A stretch of 64,000 bases of DNA. Source: Streptomyces cathayae (GTDB lineage Bacteria; Actinomycetota; Actinomycetes; Streptomycetales; Streptomycetaceae). Within the stretch, counting starts at the first letter, position 1. Each line of letters opens with the position of its first letter. Below, piece after piece: positions 52,739 through 61,335 of this stretch. The notes under the pieces were generated by a model that saw nothing but the letters and a program-made list of their open reading frames with translations, did no database searches and was not told the DNA's origin. Both the position numbers and the translations under genes were made by a program. The stretch covers positions 5,456,001 through 5,520,000 of the forward strand of contig NZ_CP121682.1 of the NCBI RefSeq assembly GCF_029760955.1, read 5' to 3'.

Positions 52739-53710
52739 CTACCGAGCAGTACCGGGCAAACCGGGACGTTCGTCTTCCTTCCGTCCACGTGCCACCAGAA
52801 TCCCGCCGGTCACCGCGAGCACGAATCCCGCCACGCCCGCGCCGGCCGGAAGGGTCTGCCCCACCATGCGCAGCTGCCCGCTGTCGCGCTTCGCCTGCCG
52901 CACGGCCTCCTTCTGCGTCCCGGTCGTGAACGCGAGCTTCTCCGCGTCCAGCAGCACCGCCGCGTCCTCGTCCCCGCCCGGCGCCCGCAGGGTGCGCCGC
53001 GGGCCGGTCTGCGCATAGATCACCCGGCCGGTGGCCTGGTCCACGACCAGCTCGAGGCCGTGGTTGGCGTACCACTCCTCGGCCAGCACCTGCGGGCGGT
53101 CCGGCGCGTCCACGAGGGAGCCCGGCACCAGCCGGGTGCCGGTCTTCGTCGCCGGCACCGAGGCGGTGAACCGGTACCCCGTGTACCCCTGGACCTTCTC
53201 GGTGCCCCGGTAGCGCATCACGACCGTGTCGCCGAGGGTGTTGTCCCACCACTGGTAGGAGCGTTTCTGCACGTCGAAGGGGAACTTGAGGTACGCCTCG
53301 CCCTCGATGCGGGGCTTCTCCTCGCAGCAGTGGACCGGCTTCGTGGTCCGGCGGTCCAGCACCCAGCGGTGCGGGGAGAAGTCCAGCGCGTCGTGCGGGT
53401 CGGCGGCCGGCAGCGAGGCGTCGGTGTCCACCGTGGTGATCACGTCCCACACGGCGTTCCCGCTGTCCACGCTCTCCTCGACGTTCCCGCGCACCCGCTG
53501 GGTGACGGTGATCGCCTGACCCGGCACGGTCTCGACCCGGTCGAGGTCGAACACACTGCCCCGGCCGGTGTAGACGGCGGTGGTGTCGATGTCGATCGGG
53601 TTCACCGCGGCGCGTGGCTGCACGTACCAGGCCAGCAGGGGGGCCAGTACCAGCAGAAACGTTCCGAGACCGAGCACGACCAGGGAAAAGGGGGAGGCTG
53701 TACGGCGCAT
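52739..53710 (-). CDS. DUF3068 (PorA-like annotated) membrane protein
   Basis: A 323-residue protein with an N-terminal anchor (SLVVLGLGTFLLVLAPLLAW), a large extracytoplasmic domain (VNPIDIDTTAVYTGRGSVFD, DALDFSPHRWVLDRRTTKPV, a CC pair in KPVHCCEEKPRIEG) and a C-terminal helix (AGVAGFVLAVTGGILVARG). DUF3068 proteins occur near surface-glycan genes of actinobacteria. Start at 53710 with GGAG eight bases upstream. It is the first gene of the leftward operon and divergent from the DUF2613-like gene. Confidence 0.85.
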   Translation of the reverse strand: MRRTASPFSLVVLGLGTFLLVLAPLLAWYVQPRAAVNPIDIDTTAVYTGRGSVFDLDRVETVPGQAITVTQRVRGNVEESVDSGNAVWDVITTVDTDASLPAADPHDALDFSPHRWVLDRRTTKPVHCCEEKPRIEGEAYLKFPFDVQKRSYQWWDNTLGDTVVMRYRGTEKVQGYTGYRFTASVPATKTGTRLVPGSLVDAPDRPQVLAEEWYANHGLELVVDQATGRVIYAQTGPRRTLRAPGGDEDAAVLLDAEKLAFTTGTQKEAVRQAKRDSGQLRMVGQTLPAGAGVAGFVLAVTGGILVARGRKEDERPGLPGTAR

Positions 53711-53861
53711 CCGGGCACTCCAGAGGCTTGGGACGGATCGGCGCTGACAGGCCGGATCCGTAGAGGAAAACGCGCGTGCGAGAGGGGCGGAGCCATCCGG
53801 CACCCCCTGCGGGCCGGGACCGAACTCCCTCTGGGCCGGGAACCGTAAACGCCCCTTGACG

Positions 53862-53879
53862 GAGTGTCAATGCACACTC
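53862..53879. promoter_or_regulatory. Operator-like dyad in the divergent promoter region
   Basis: GAGTGT-CAATGC-ACACTC, a perfect 6-bp inverted repeat, directly after TTGACG (53856). It lies between the divergent DUF3068 operon and DUF2613/PucR genes, so one regulator could serve both; the PucR-type gene at 54118 is a candidate. Confidence 0.45.
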
Positions 53880-53962
53880 GACACTGGGGGGCGACGGACA
53901 AGGGTGGCGGAACGCGCTTTCGGGGGGTGGGGAATCCTCCGACCAGAGAGGCTGACCCTGAG

Positions 53963-54121
53963 ATGTCCAGACTGCTCGCCGCCGCGCTGACGGTCGTGCT
54001 CGCCTCGGCCCTCGCCGTGGGCGCGGCCCTGGGCGTGGTCGCGCTGCTCGACGCCGCCCCCGACCAGCCGAACACGCCGTTGATCACCTATGAGCACGCC
54101 GGTCGGGGAGCCGACGGGTGA
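53963..54121 (+). CDS. DUF2613-like small membrane protein
   Basis: A 52-residue protein with one hydrophobic helix (LTVVLASALAVGAALGVVAL) and a short polar tail (DAAPDQPNTPLITYEHAGR). This fits DUF2613, whose mycobacterial member Rv0236A is encoded beside aftD (Rv0236c). Here the AftD-like operon is divergent from it, so the neighbourhood is partly conserved. It may be an accessory subunit of the glycosyltransferase. The stop overlaps the next gene's GTG (GTGA). Confidence 0.7.
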   Translation: MSRLLAAALTVVLASALAVGAALGVVALLDAAPDQPNTPLITYEHAGRGADG

Positions 54122-55365
54122 CGGCGGCCGTCACCGTCCCGGCCCGCTCCGCCTGGCGCGACGTCCCGCGCTCCCAGGTGCACCGGTTCGCCGAGATCGC
54201 CCTGGCCGAGGCACCGGCGCTCGCCGAGGAGATCATGGGCGAGATCCAGCGCGAGTACCCCGAACTCCCCGTCGTGCTCGACGAGTCCGGCGAACCGATG
54301 GCACTCATCGGCATCCGCCGCGCCATCGAGGTGTTCGTGCGGCACCTGGAGCACGCCGACTACTCGGCGGGCCGTCCCACGGCACCGCCCGGACTGTTCC
54401 ACGACTTCGGGCGCGGTGAGGGCCTGCACGGACGGTCGCTGGACTCGCTCCAGGCGATCTACCGGCTCGGGGTCCGCATGGCCTGGCGGCGGCTCGCCGA
54501 GATCGGCCAGCGCATCGACATCCCGCCGCCCGCGATGTACGAACTCGCCGACGCGGGCTACGCGTACCTGGACGGACTGGTCGACCAGTCCGTCCGCGGC
54601 TACGCCGAGGCCGCCGCCCGGCAGGCGGGCGAACGGCTGCGGCTGCAGCGCCGGCTGATGGAGCTCCTGCTCACCGAGCACCACCGGGGCGATCCGGCCG
54701 AGGCGCTCGCCGAGCGGGCCGCCCGCATCGGCTGGCCGCTGCCCGGGAAGGTCGCGGTGGGCGTCCTGCGGCGCCCCGCCCGGGAGGCGGTGGCGCCCGC
54801 CGTGGGGCCGGAGGTGCTGCTCGACATGGAGTACGAGCAGCCCCGCATGATCGTCCCCGAACCGGACGCGGCCGGCCGCCCCGAACTGCTGCACCGCGCG
54901 CTCACCGGCTGGTCCGGCGCGATCGGGCCGCCGGTGCCGCCGGCCGACGCGGCGAAGTCGCTGCGCTGGGCCGAGGCGGCCCTGCTCCTGATGGAGCGCG
55001 GGCTGCTGCCCGCCGACGAGGTGCTGGACTGCACCCGGCACACCCAGGCGCTGGTGCTGCTCCAGCCCGAGGAACTCATCGACGACCTCGCGCTCAAGTG
55101 CCTCGCCCCGCTGGCCCACTGCACCCCCGCGAACGGGCGGCGGCTCGCCGAGACGCTGCTGGCCTGGCTGGAGACCCGGGGCGGCGCACCCGAGGTGGCG
55201 GCCCGGCTCGGCGTGCACCCGCAGACCGTCCGCTACCGGCTGCGGCAGATCCGCGAACTGTGGGGCGACGAGATCGACGACCCGGACCGCCGCTTCGAAC
55301 TGGAACTGGTCCTGCGCGCCCAGCGGCTCCGCGGCGAACTGGGCGAACCCCGACCCCGGGGATGA
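54118..55365 (+). CDS. PucR/CdaR-family transcriptional regulator
   Basis: A 415-residue regulator. The N-terminal part (HRFAEIALAEAPALAEEIMG, LHGRSLDSLQAIYRLGVRMA) is the helical sensor module common in Streptomyces PucR-like proteins; the C-terminal HTH_30 is AARLGVHPQTVRYRLRQIRE. Translationally coupled to the DUF2613-like gene. It may control the divergent glycan operon, or act more globally like FasR-type members of the family. Confidence 0.88.
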   Translation: MTAAVTVPARSAWRDVPRSQVHRFAEIALAEAPALAEEIMGEIQREYPELPVVLDESGEPMALIGIRRAIEVFVRHLEHADYSAGRPTAPPGLFHDFGRGEGLHGRSLDSLQAIYRLGVRMAWRRLAEIGQRIDIPPPAMYELADAGYAYLDGLVDQSVRGYAEAAARQAGERLRLQRRLMELLLTEHHRGDPAEALAERAARIGWPLPGKVAVGVLRRPAREAVAPAVGPEVLLDMEYEQPRMIVPEPDAAGRPELLHRALTGWSGAIGPPVPPADAAKSLRWAEAALLLMERGLLPADEVLDCTRHTQALVLLQPEELIDDLALKCLAPLAHCTPANGRRLAETLLAWLETRGGAPEVAARLGVHPQTVRYRLRQIRELWGDEIDDPDRRFELELVLRAQRLRGELGEPRPRG

Positions 55366-55518
55366 CCGGCGGTACCCGACGGCGCCCGGTGGGACCACGA
55401 CCCCGCCGGGTGCCGTGGGCCATTGCCCGGGGTAGTCCGGATGGCTAGCCTGTGTTCGTCATTCCGGTCGCCTGTTGATATCTCGAACAGGCCGAGACAG
55501 ACAGGGAGGGGGCCGACC

Positions 55519-56292
55519 GTGGGACGCCTCGTACCAGCCGTGACCCGGGCTCTGGACATCCTCGAGCTCTTCCTCGACGGGGACGGGACGCTCTCCGCCC
55601 CCGACATCGTGCGCAGGCTCCAGCTGCCGCGCACCACCGTGCACGAACTGGTGACCACGCTCGCCGCGCGGAAGTACATCGTGCCGGTGACCGGCCGGCC
55701 CGGCCGCTACCGGCTCGGCGTACGGCCGTACCAGCTCGGCGCCCGCTACGCCGAGCACCTCGACCTCGCCGCCGAGGGCCAGCAGGTGGCCCGGTCCGTC
55801 GCCGAGACCTGCGACGAGACGGTGCACGTGGCGATCCTGGAGGACACCGACGTCATCTACATCGCCAAGGTGGACTCCACCCACGCGGTGCGGATGGTGT
55901 CGGCGGCCGGCCGCCGGCTGCCCGCCCACTGCACCTCGGTGGGCAAGATGCTGCTGGCCTCCCTCCCCGAGCGGGAACTCGCCGCGCGCCTGCCCGCCGA
56001 CGCCGAGCTGGCCGCGATGACCCCCAACAGCATCACCGACCCGGCCGCCCTGCGCGAGGCCCTCACGCAGATCCGCGCCCGGGGCGTCGCCGTGGAGAGC
56101 CGCGAGTCCAATCCGGACGTCAGCTGCGTGGCCGCGCCGGTCCGTGACCGCACCGGGCAGGTGGTCGCCGCGCTGTCCGTCTCCGTGCCGATGATCCGCT
56201 GGAGCGAGGAGCGCCGCACCGAACTGGAACAGCTCGCCGTCAAGGGCGCCGACGACCTGTCCGAGCGGCTCGGCCACCGGGGGACCTCATGA
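55519..56292 (+). CDS. IclR-family transcriptional regulator
   Basis: A 257-residue regulator. N-terminal winged helix: ALDILELFLDGDGTLSAPDI, RRLQLPRTTVHELVTTLAAR. C-terminal effector domain: ETVHVAILEDTDVIYIAKVD, LPAHCTSVGKMLLASLPERE, VESRESNPDVSCVAAPVRDR. The GTG at 55519 has GGGAGG upstream. It overlaps the SMP-30 gene by ATGA, so it most likely regulates sugar-acid or aldonolactone catabolism through that gene. Confidence 0.92.
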   Translation: MGRLVPAVTRALDILELFLDGDGTLSAPDIVRRLQLPRTTVHELVTTLAARKYIVPVTGRPGRYRLGVRPYQLGARYAEHLDLAAEGQQVARSVAETCDETVHVAILEDTDVIYIAKVDSTHAVRMVSAAGRRLPAHCTSVGKMLLASLPERELAARLPADAELAAMTPNSITDPAALREALTQIRARGVAVESRESNPDVSCVAAPVRDRTGQVVAALSVSVPMIRWSEERRTELEQLAVKGADDLSERLGHRGTS

Positions 56293-57149
56293 CCGGCACA
56301 ACCTCCTACGAGGTCGCGGTCCGCACGGAGTCCGTCCTGGGCGAGGGCCCCACCTGGGACCCGGCGACCGGCCGGCTGCTGTGGATCGACATCCTGAACT
56401 CCCGTGTCCACACCTACGATCCGGCCACCGGCCGGCGCACCCTGCGCCGCACCGAACAGCACGTGGGCGCCGTCAAGCCCCGCGCGGGCGGCGGCCTGGT
56501 CCTCAACCTGCGTGACGGGATCGGCCTGCTCGACCCCGACGACACCTTCCGCTGGCTGCGCCACGAGCCCGTCCCCGGCCGCCGCGGCAACGACGCCGCC
56601 GTCGCCCCCGACGGCACGCTGTGGGCCGGCACCATGCGCTACGACGAGGCCACCGGCGGCGGCACCCTGACCCGGGTCACCGGCGACGGCACGGCCGAGA
56701 CCGTCCTCGACGACGTGACGGTGAGCAACGGCACCGGCTGGAGCCCCGACGGCCGCCTGATGTACTACGTCGACACCCCCACCCGCCGTATCGACGTCTT
56801 CGACGTCGACGCGGCCTCCGGCTCGGTCACCGGCCGCCGCCCGCTGACCGTGATCGAGGACGGCGCGGGCTTCCCCGACGGCCTCACCGTGGACGCCGAG
56901 GGCTGCGTGTGGGTGGCGCTGTGGGACGGCGCCGCGGTCCGCCGCTACACCCCGTCCGGCGCCCTGGACCGGGTAGTGGAACTCCCGGTGCCCCGCGTCA
57001 CGGCCTGTGCCTTCGGCGGCCCCGGCCTGAGCGACCTGTACGTCACCACGGCCCGCGTGGGCCTGGCCTCCCCGCCCCCGCTCGCCGGCTCCCTCCTGGT
57101 GGTCCCGGACGCGGGCAGGGGGCTCGCCCCGCCCGCCTTCGCGGGCTGA
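56289..57149 (+). CDS. SMP-30/gluconolactonase-family protein
   Basis: A 286-residue six-bladed beta-propeller lactonase. Metal-binding residues typical of the family are visible: the Glu in VLGEGPTWDPATGRLLWIDI, the Asn in GRRGNDAAVAPDGTLWAGTM, and the Asp in DDVTVSNGTGWSPDGRLMYY with VDTPTRRIDVFDVDAASG and FPDGLTVDAEGCVWVALWDG. It hydrolyses an aldonolactone to the acid in oxidative sugar degradation. The neighbouring IclR gene is co-transcribed. Confidence 0.92.
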   Translation: MTGTTSYEVAVRTESVLGEGPTWDPATGRLLWIDILNSRVHTYDPATGRRTLRRTEQHVGAVKPRAGGGLVLNLRDGIGLLDPDDTFRWLRHEPVPGRRGNDAAVAPDGTLWAGTMRYDEATGGGTLTRVTGDGTAETVLDDVTVSNGTGWSPDGRLMYYVDTPTRRIDVFDVDAASGSVTGRRPLTVIEDGAGFPDGLTVDAEGCVWVALWDGAAVRRYTPSGALDRVVELPVPRVTACAFGGPGLSDLYVTTARVGLASPPPLAGSLLVVPDAGRGLAPPAFAG

Positions 57150-57208
57150 CGGCGCGGCGGGGCACGGGCAGCCCGATGGCCGGGGCGGCCACCGGCACGG
57201 CGCCGGGA

Positions 57209-57238
57209 ACCCGGGAGCCCGGAGAGCGAGGCCCGGGT
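57209..57238. terminator. Hairpin between convergent SMP-30 and monooxygenase genes
   Basis: ACCCGGG ... CCCGGGT with a 16-base internal region that can form further pairs. No T-run; assigned on position. Confidence 0.3.
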
Positions 57239-57361
57239 CCATCGACGACCTCCCCGCTCGAAGCGGCGTGCCGCCAGCGGGCGGGACGAGTGAAGCCGGT
57301 CGGGCGCCGCCGTGCCGGACATGCCGTCGTGCCCCGGCGGTCCGCCACGAGCAGGAGAGGG

Positions 57362-58795
57362 TCACCCGGACGTGCCACGCGGGCCGCCGGCCGCCGTCCT
57401 CCGTTCTTCCGCGGTCAGCGGCGGCGAGGTCAGGGGCTTTCGGCCCGGGCCGCGCAGAGCTCCCACCACGATGTCCGGGCGCACCCATGAGGTGGGGGCG
57501 TCGGACAACGTGATGACGTCGAGGAAGGCCCGGGTGATCTGGGCACGGCCCGTCGCGGCGTGGACCAGCCGGTTGACGTAGCGGTTCACGAGCGCGCTCC
57601 CGGACCGCGGCTGCCGGCCCACCGCACCGGGATAGAGGATGTCCTGGGAGGTGGCCAGTTCCCAGGCGATGCCCGCGGGACGGGCGATGGCGCGCTGGAC
57701 CTCGCGCGCGAGTCCGGGGGCACGGAGCCCGCTGCGGCCCACCGCGGCGCCGAGCTCGACGAGACCCTGCGCGGCCACCGCCATCCCCTGGCCGTAGAGC
57801 GGGTTGTACGTGGCCACCGAGTCGCCGACCACGACGAACCCGTCCGGCCAGGCGGGCGCCTGCTCGAAGTAGCGGCGCCGGTTGACCGTGCTGCGGGAGA
57901 CGGTGACCTCCTCCGTGAGCGGTGTGGTCAGCGAGAGCAGCTCGCCCACCACGGGGTGCCGGACCGAGCGGGCGAAGGACTCGAACCGGTCGGGCTCGCG
58001 GGACGGCTCACCTCCCCGCGTGCCCGAGAGGGTCACCAGCCAGCGGCCCCGCTCGACGGGGACGATCGTCGCCGTCCGGCCCGGCACCGGCTCGCCGGGG
58101 TCGGACTGGACGTTGACGATGGGGAAGTCGTCGCTGCCCGCGGGCGCCCGGTAGAAGCGGCTGGCGTACACCAGCCCGGAATCGACTTCGGCCTCCCTGA
58201 TGCCGTCCACGCCCAGGTCCCGCAGCCACTGTGTGGCGCGTGACCCGCGGCCGCCGGCGTCCACGACGAGATCGGCGTCGAGGGTCAGCTCCTTCCCCTC
58301 CGGCGTCCGTACGCGCACGCCGGTCACGCGGGTGGCCGTCCCCTCCAGGGCCCGCATCTCGTGTCCCTGCAGCAGTCGCACCGCCGGCATCCTCAGGACC
58401 TGCTCGCGCACCACCCAGTCCAGCAGGTCGCGGGTGCACGCGATCATGTACTGCATCTCGGGCCAGCGCCTGAGCCAGCCCTGAGCGGTCATCGACACCA
58501 GGCCGGTCGGCAGGGGGATGCGCCGGGCCCCGGCCGCCAGCCAGCGGTCCGTGATGCCGGGCATGATCCGCTCGAACGCCCGGGCGCCGCCGGACCACAG
58601 CACGTGCACGTGGCGTGCCTGGGGAAGCGATCTGCGCGGCTCGGGCCCCGCGGGCAGGGCGTCGCGCTCGACGACGGTGACCTCGTCCGCGGCGTCGGCC
58701 AGGGCGGCGGCCGCGAGCATGCCGGCCATTCCGCCGCCGATGACCACGGCACGGCGGGGTGCGGCACTGCGGGCGGTCCGGTCAGGGGGTGTCAT
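57362..58795 (-). CDS. FAD-dependent monooxygenase (p-hydroxybenzoate hydroxylase fold)
   Basis: A 477-residue flavoprotein. FAD motif AVVIGGGMAGMLAAAALA, then LPQARHVHVLWSGGARAFER, VVDAGGRGSRATQWLRDLGV (second nucleotide motif), and VVVGDSVATYNPLYGQGMAV, the GD/NPxxGQG signature of group A hydroxylases. The C-terminal tail is Arg/Pro-rich. Overlaps the MAB_1171c-like gene by ATGA. It would hydroxylate a small aromatic or a terpenoid/polyketide; no biosynthetic genes are adjacent, so a signal molecule made or modified by this three-gene set is possible. Confidence 0.88.
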   Translation of the reverse strand: MTPPDRTARSAAPRRAVVIGGGMAGMLAAAALADAADEVTVVERDALPAGPEPRRSLPQARHVHVLWSGGARAFERIMPGITDRWLAAGARRIPLPTGLVSMTAQGWLRRWPEMQYMIACTRDLLDWVVREQVLRMPAVRLLQGHEMRALEGTATRVTGVRVRTPEGKELTLDADLVVDAGGRGSRATQWLRDLGVDGIREAEVDSGLVYASRFYRAPAGSDDFPIVNVQSDPGEPVPGRTATIVPVERGRWLVTLSGTRGGEPSREPDRFESFARSVRHPVVGELLSLTTPLTEEVTVSRSTVNRRRYFEQAPAWPDGFVVVGDSVATYNPLYGQGMAVAAQGLVELGAAVGRSGLRAPGLAREVQRAIARPAGIAWELATSQDILYPGAVGRQPRSGSALVNRYVNRLVHAATGRAQITRAFLDVITLSDAPTSWVRPDIVVGALRGPGRKPLTSPPLTAEERRTAAGGPRGTSG

Positions 58796-59994
58796 GACGA
58801 ACTGCTCTCTGGAGAGGCTGCGAACTGGCGCGCAGCGGTGACTGGGGCGACCAAGGGGGACTCCACGGCGCGCGACAGGTGCACGAGCCGCTCACGTTCT
58901 GAGCTGAGGATCGAGGTCAGCGCCAGGGCTCCGGCGGCACTGGCCTCCTCGGACCCCCGCAGCGGACCTCTGGAGCGCGCGTCCACCGCGGCGACCACCA
59001 TGGCGGCCGCCCCCACGACATCCGCGTCTTCCTCCGGCAGCCGGCTCTCGATCGCTCTGTCGTAGGCGCGTTGCCGGACGAGGTCGTCGAAGTACGGCTG
59101 GAGATCGAGCAGTTCGTCGTGGATGGCGGTCTCCCGCACGGCCAGGCGCATGTCGGGATCGGACCACCACGGGATGCGCGGAAGCACACGCCGTTTCCCC
59201 GGCGTGCGCAGGAGCCGCCACAGTACGCCCAGACGCGCGTAGTTGACCCAGCACCGGACCAGGCCACTGATCTGCGGACCCAGCAGCGGCAGCAGGAACC
59301 CGAAGGTCACGATCAGGCCGCCCGCCGCGACGATCGGCGGTGCCACCGTCGTGCTGAGGGCGTCCCAGTCGCGGCCGCTCCACCGGCCGATGACCGCGGA
59401 CAGCTTGGCGATGCCGAACACCAGGTTGAGCACGAACCCGATGACCAGGACGACCAGGCCCGCGCGCAGCCACCGCTGCACCTGCCGCGCCCAGCTCAGG
59501 CACAGCGCCGTCGTGACGGCGGCGGAGGTGATGTGGGCGACGAGGTAGGTGACGATCATCTCGCGGAGGAAGGGCGTGGTCGCGTAGTAGGTGTCCAGGT
59601 CGCGGAGCCGCTCGACGGGAGCGTCCCCCAGCGCGAAGAACACGGGAAGGGCGACGATGACCGCCGTGTAGCCGGCGATCCACCGCCGGGAGTGACGCCG
59701 GATCGTCTCCGGCGGTCCGCCGCGCCAGTTGACGATCAGCACCAGACAGGCGCAGCTGAAGGCGCACATGATGGAGTAGACCAGTGGGCCCGAGAAGTTC
59801 GGGATGCCCGTGAGGTCGTTGACCGTGACGATGGTGGGCGGGGCGGCGAAGAAGAAGCAGACGCCCGCGGTGAAGAGCAGGAAGTGGGCGGAACGCACCA
59901 GCGGATCGCGCCAACCCCGCCGCAGAGCCGGGAGTTTGACGACGAAGGCGATGCCGAGGGCGATGGCGGGAAGGTAGTAGTCGGAGTTCCGCAC
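58792..59994 (-). CDS. MAB_1171c-family membrane protein
   Basis: A 400-residue protein with seven or so hydrophobic segments in the first ~240 residues (DYYLPAIALGIAFVVKLPAL; FSGPLVYSIMCAFSCACLVL) and a cytoplasmic C-terminus containing PRIPWWSDPDMRLAVRETAI and DDLVRQRAYDRAIESRLPEE. This matches the actinobacterial MAB_1171c family, annotated as putative transporters without experimental proof. It is 3 bp downstream of the ImmA-like gene and overlaps the monooxygenase gene. Confidence 0.85.
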   Translation of the reverse strand: MRNSDYYLPAIALGIAFVVKLPALRRGWRDPLVRSAHFLLFTAGVCFFFAAPPTIVTVNDLTGIPNFSGPLVYSIMCAFSCACLVLIVNWRGGPPETIRRHSRRWIAGYTAVIVALPVFFALGDAPVERLRDLDTYYATTPFLREMIVTYLVAHITSAAVTTALCLSWARQVQRWLRAGLVVLVIGFVLNLVFGIAKLSAVIGRWSGRDWDALSTTVAPPIVAAGGLIVTFGFLLPLLGPQISGLVRCWVNYARLGVLWRLLRTPGKRRVLPRIPWWSDPDMRLAVRETAIHDELLDLQPYFDDLVRQRAYDRAIESRLPEEDADVVGAAAMVVAAVDARSRGPLRGSEEASAAGALALTSILSSERERLVHLSRAVESPLVAPVTAARQFAASPESSSS

Positions 59995-59997
59995 GCG

Positions 59998-60534
59998 TCA
60001 GCCCCGGCGGTGTCCGAGCGATGCCTGGATGCGCCGCGCCAGCTCGCTGCGCGGTGCCACCGTGTCCGCGTCCTCCAGCCAGCCGCGCAGGCGGCCCGCG
60101 AGGGTCAGGCCGAACAACTCGGCGTCGGACTCCTCGTTCCGGTCGAAGTCGGTGCGTGCCGCCACCTGGAGAGCGGCTGCCAGGTCGGCCTCGTCCGCCA
60201 GCAGACGCGCGGCGACCGCGGGACCGGGCTCGTGCCGGCCGGCGTGACCGGCGACCATGTGCCAGGCCTCGTGCCCGAAGATGACCACCTGGTGCCAGGG
60301 ACTGGTGTTCTCCTGCACGCAGATCAGGTCCCGGTCCGCCATGTCCAGGTACAGTCCGCTGGCCGTGCCCGGCGGGAATGTCACCAGGCGGTACTCCACC
60401 GGTCTGCCGCGACGCCTCGTGAGCCGGGCGCACAGGGTGTCGAACAGCTCCACGGGGGTCGACGGCCTGGCCAGACCCTCGAGAGCCTCCACCAGATCGT
60501 CGCGGAGCCTGCGCATGGCGCCCTTGGTGCTCAC
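59998..60534 (-). CDS. ImmA/IrrE-like metallopeptidase (annotated elsewhere as toxin component)
   Basis: A 178-residue protein with the zinc-peptidase motif VVIFGHEAWHMVAGH (HExxH), preceded by GLYLDMADRDLICVQENTSP and followed by ESDAELFGLTLAGRLRGWL containing a downstream acidic ligand. The fold is that of ImmA/IrrE proteases that cleave repressors of mobile elements or stress genes. The start is either GTG 60534 (GGAGAG upstream) or ATG 60516. No XRE-type repressor is visible next to it; a partner may lie elsewhere. First gene of the three-gene leftward operon. Confidence 0.82.
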   Translation of the reverse strand: MSTKGAMRRLRDDLVEALEGLARPSTPVELFDTLCARLTRRRGRPVEYRLVTFPPGTASGLYLDMADRDLICVQENTSPWHQVVIFGHEAWHMVAGHAGRHEPGPAVAARLLADEADLAAALQVAARTDFDRNEESDAELFGLTLAGRLRGWLEDADTVAPRSELARRIQASLGHRRG

Positions 60535-60836
60535 TTCTCTCCCCGGGTGGCTGATGACGTCGGACGGGTCGGCGGCGGGACGACGCACGCCGCGACGCGG
60601 CCGGCGGCGCACTTCACCCTCCCGCCGCCGGCACCGGTGCTCCACGCGCGTCACCCCCTGTGCCACGTGAGTCGCTGAATTGTACGAACCCCCCTCACTT
60701 TAGGGGCGGGCAGCGCTCTTCGGCCGGGTGATGCGAGAAGCCGCCGCCCTTCCGGACCCCGAGTTCTTGTCCGAACCATTGACGTGTCCCCGCCCGGCCC
60801 TTACGGTCCGTTCGAAGTTACGGGCATCATCCGATA

Positions 60837-60868
60837 TGTCGAACGAGCTGTCGTGTCGAACAAGCTGT
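60837..60868. promoter_or_regulatory. Direct-repeat operator candidate before the ABC-importer relic
   Basis: Two 15-bp copies of TGTCGAAC(G/A)AGCTGT with a 17-bp period, 65 bp before the ATG of the broken binding-protein gene. A sugar-responsive repressor would fit; the gene it served is dead, though the downstream arabinofuranosidase could still use the promoter. Confidence 0.5.
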
Positions 60869-60932
60869 GTGAGGTGCGGCCCGTGCGGGCGTGACTCCTC
60901 CGACCACGAGATCCCGACAGATGGGGCAGGGC

Positions 60933-61279
60933 ATGGGACGACCTGGCCTGAATCGCAGGCACTTACTGGCCGCGGCGGGCGGCCTGACGGTCGCGGGCAG
61001 CTTCGGCTTCGCGGCCCTCGGCACCGGCGTCGGACGCCCTGACCTCCGACGCCGGCACACGGGTGCGGTACTGGAACCTCTTCAGCGGCGGCGACGGCTA
61101 CAACATGATCGCGATGCTGGACGCCTTCCGGAAGGACCACCCCGGCATCGACGTGAAGGACTCCACCTCAGCTGATGGCCGGCGGCCTCGTGGCGAGCCT
61201 GCCGCTGATCGTCGTCTTCGTCTTCTTCCAGCGCCAGATCGTGGCGGGCGTCGCGCACACCGGCCTCGCCGGCCAGTGA
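60933..61279 (+). pseudogene. Deletion-fused relic of a sugar ABC importer (binding protein 5' end + permease 3' end)
   Basis: Starts with a Tat/Sec signal typical of binding proteins (LNRRHLLAAAGGLTVAGSFG), shifts frame near 61025, then reads TRVRYWNLFSGGDGYNMIAM and LDAFRKDHPGIDVKD, the mature start of a family 1 sugar-binding protein. Near 61168 it jumps to a third frame, QLMAGGLVASLPLIVVFVFF then QRQIVAGVAHTGLAGQ and a stop, the unmistakable end of a MalG-type permease. The middle of the operon (most of the binding protein, the first permease, most of the second) has been deleted. Confidence 0.85.
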
Positions 61280-61335
61280 CGTCCTCCGCCGTACCGGCAC
61301 CGGCACCCGCACCGGCGAACCCCCGAAAGGAAAAG

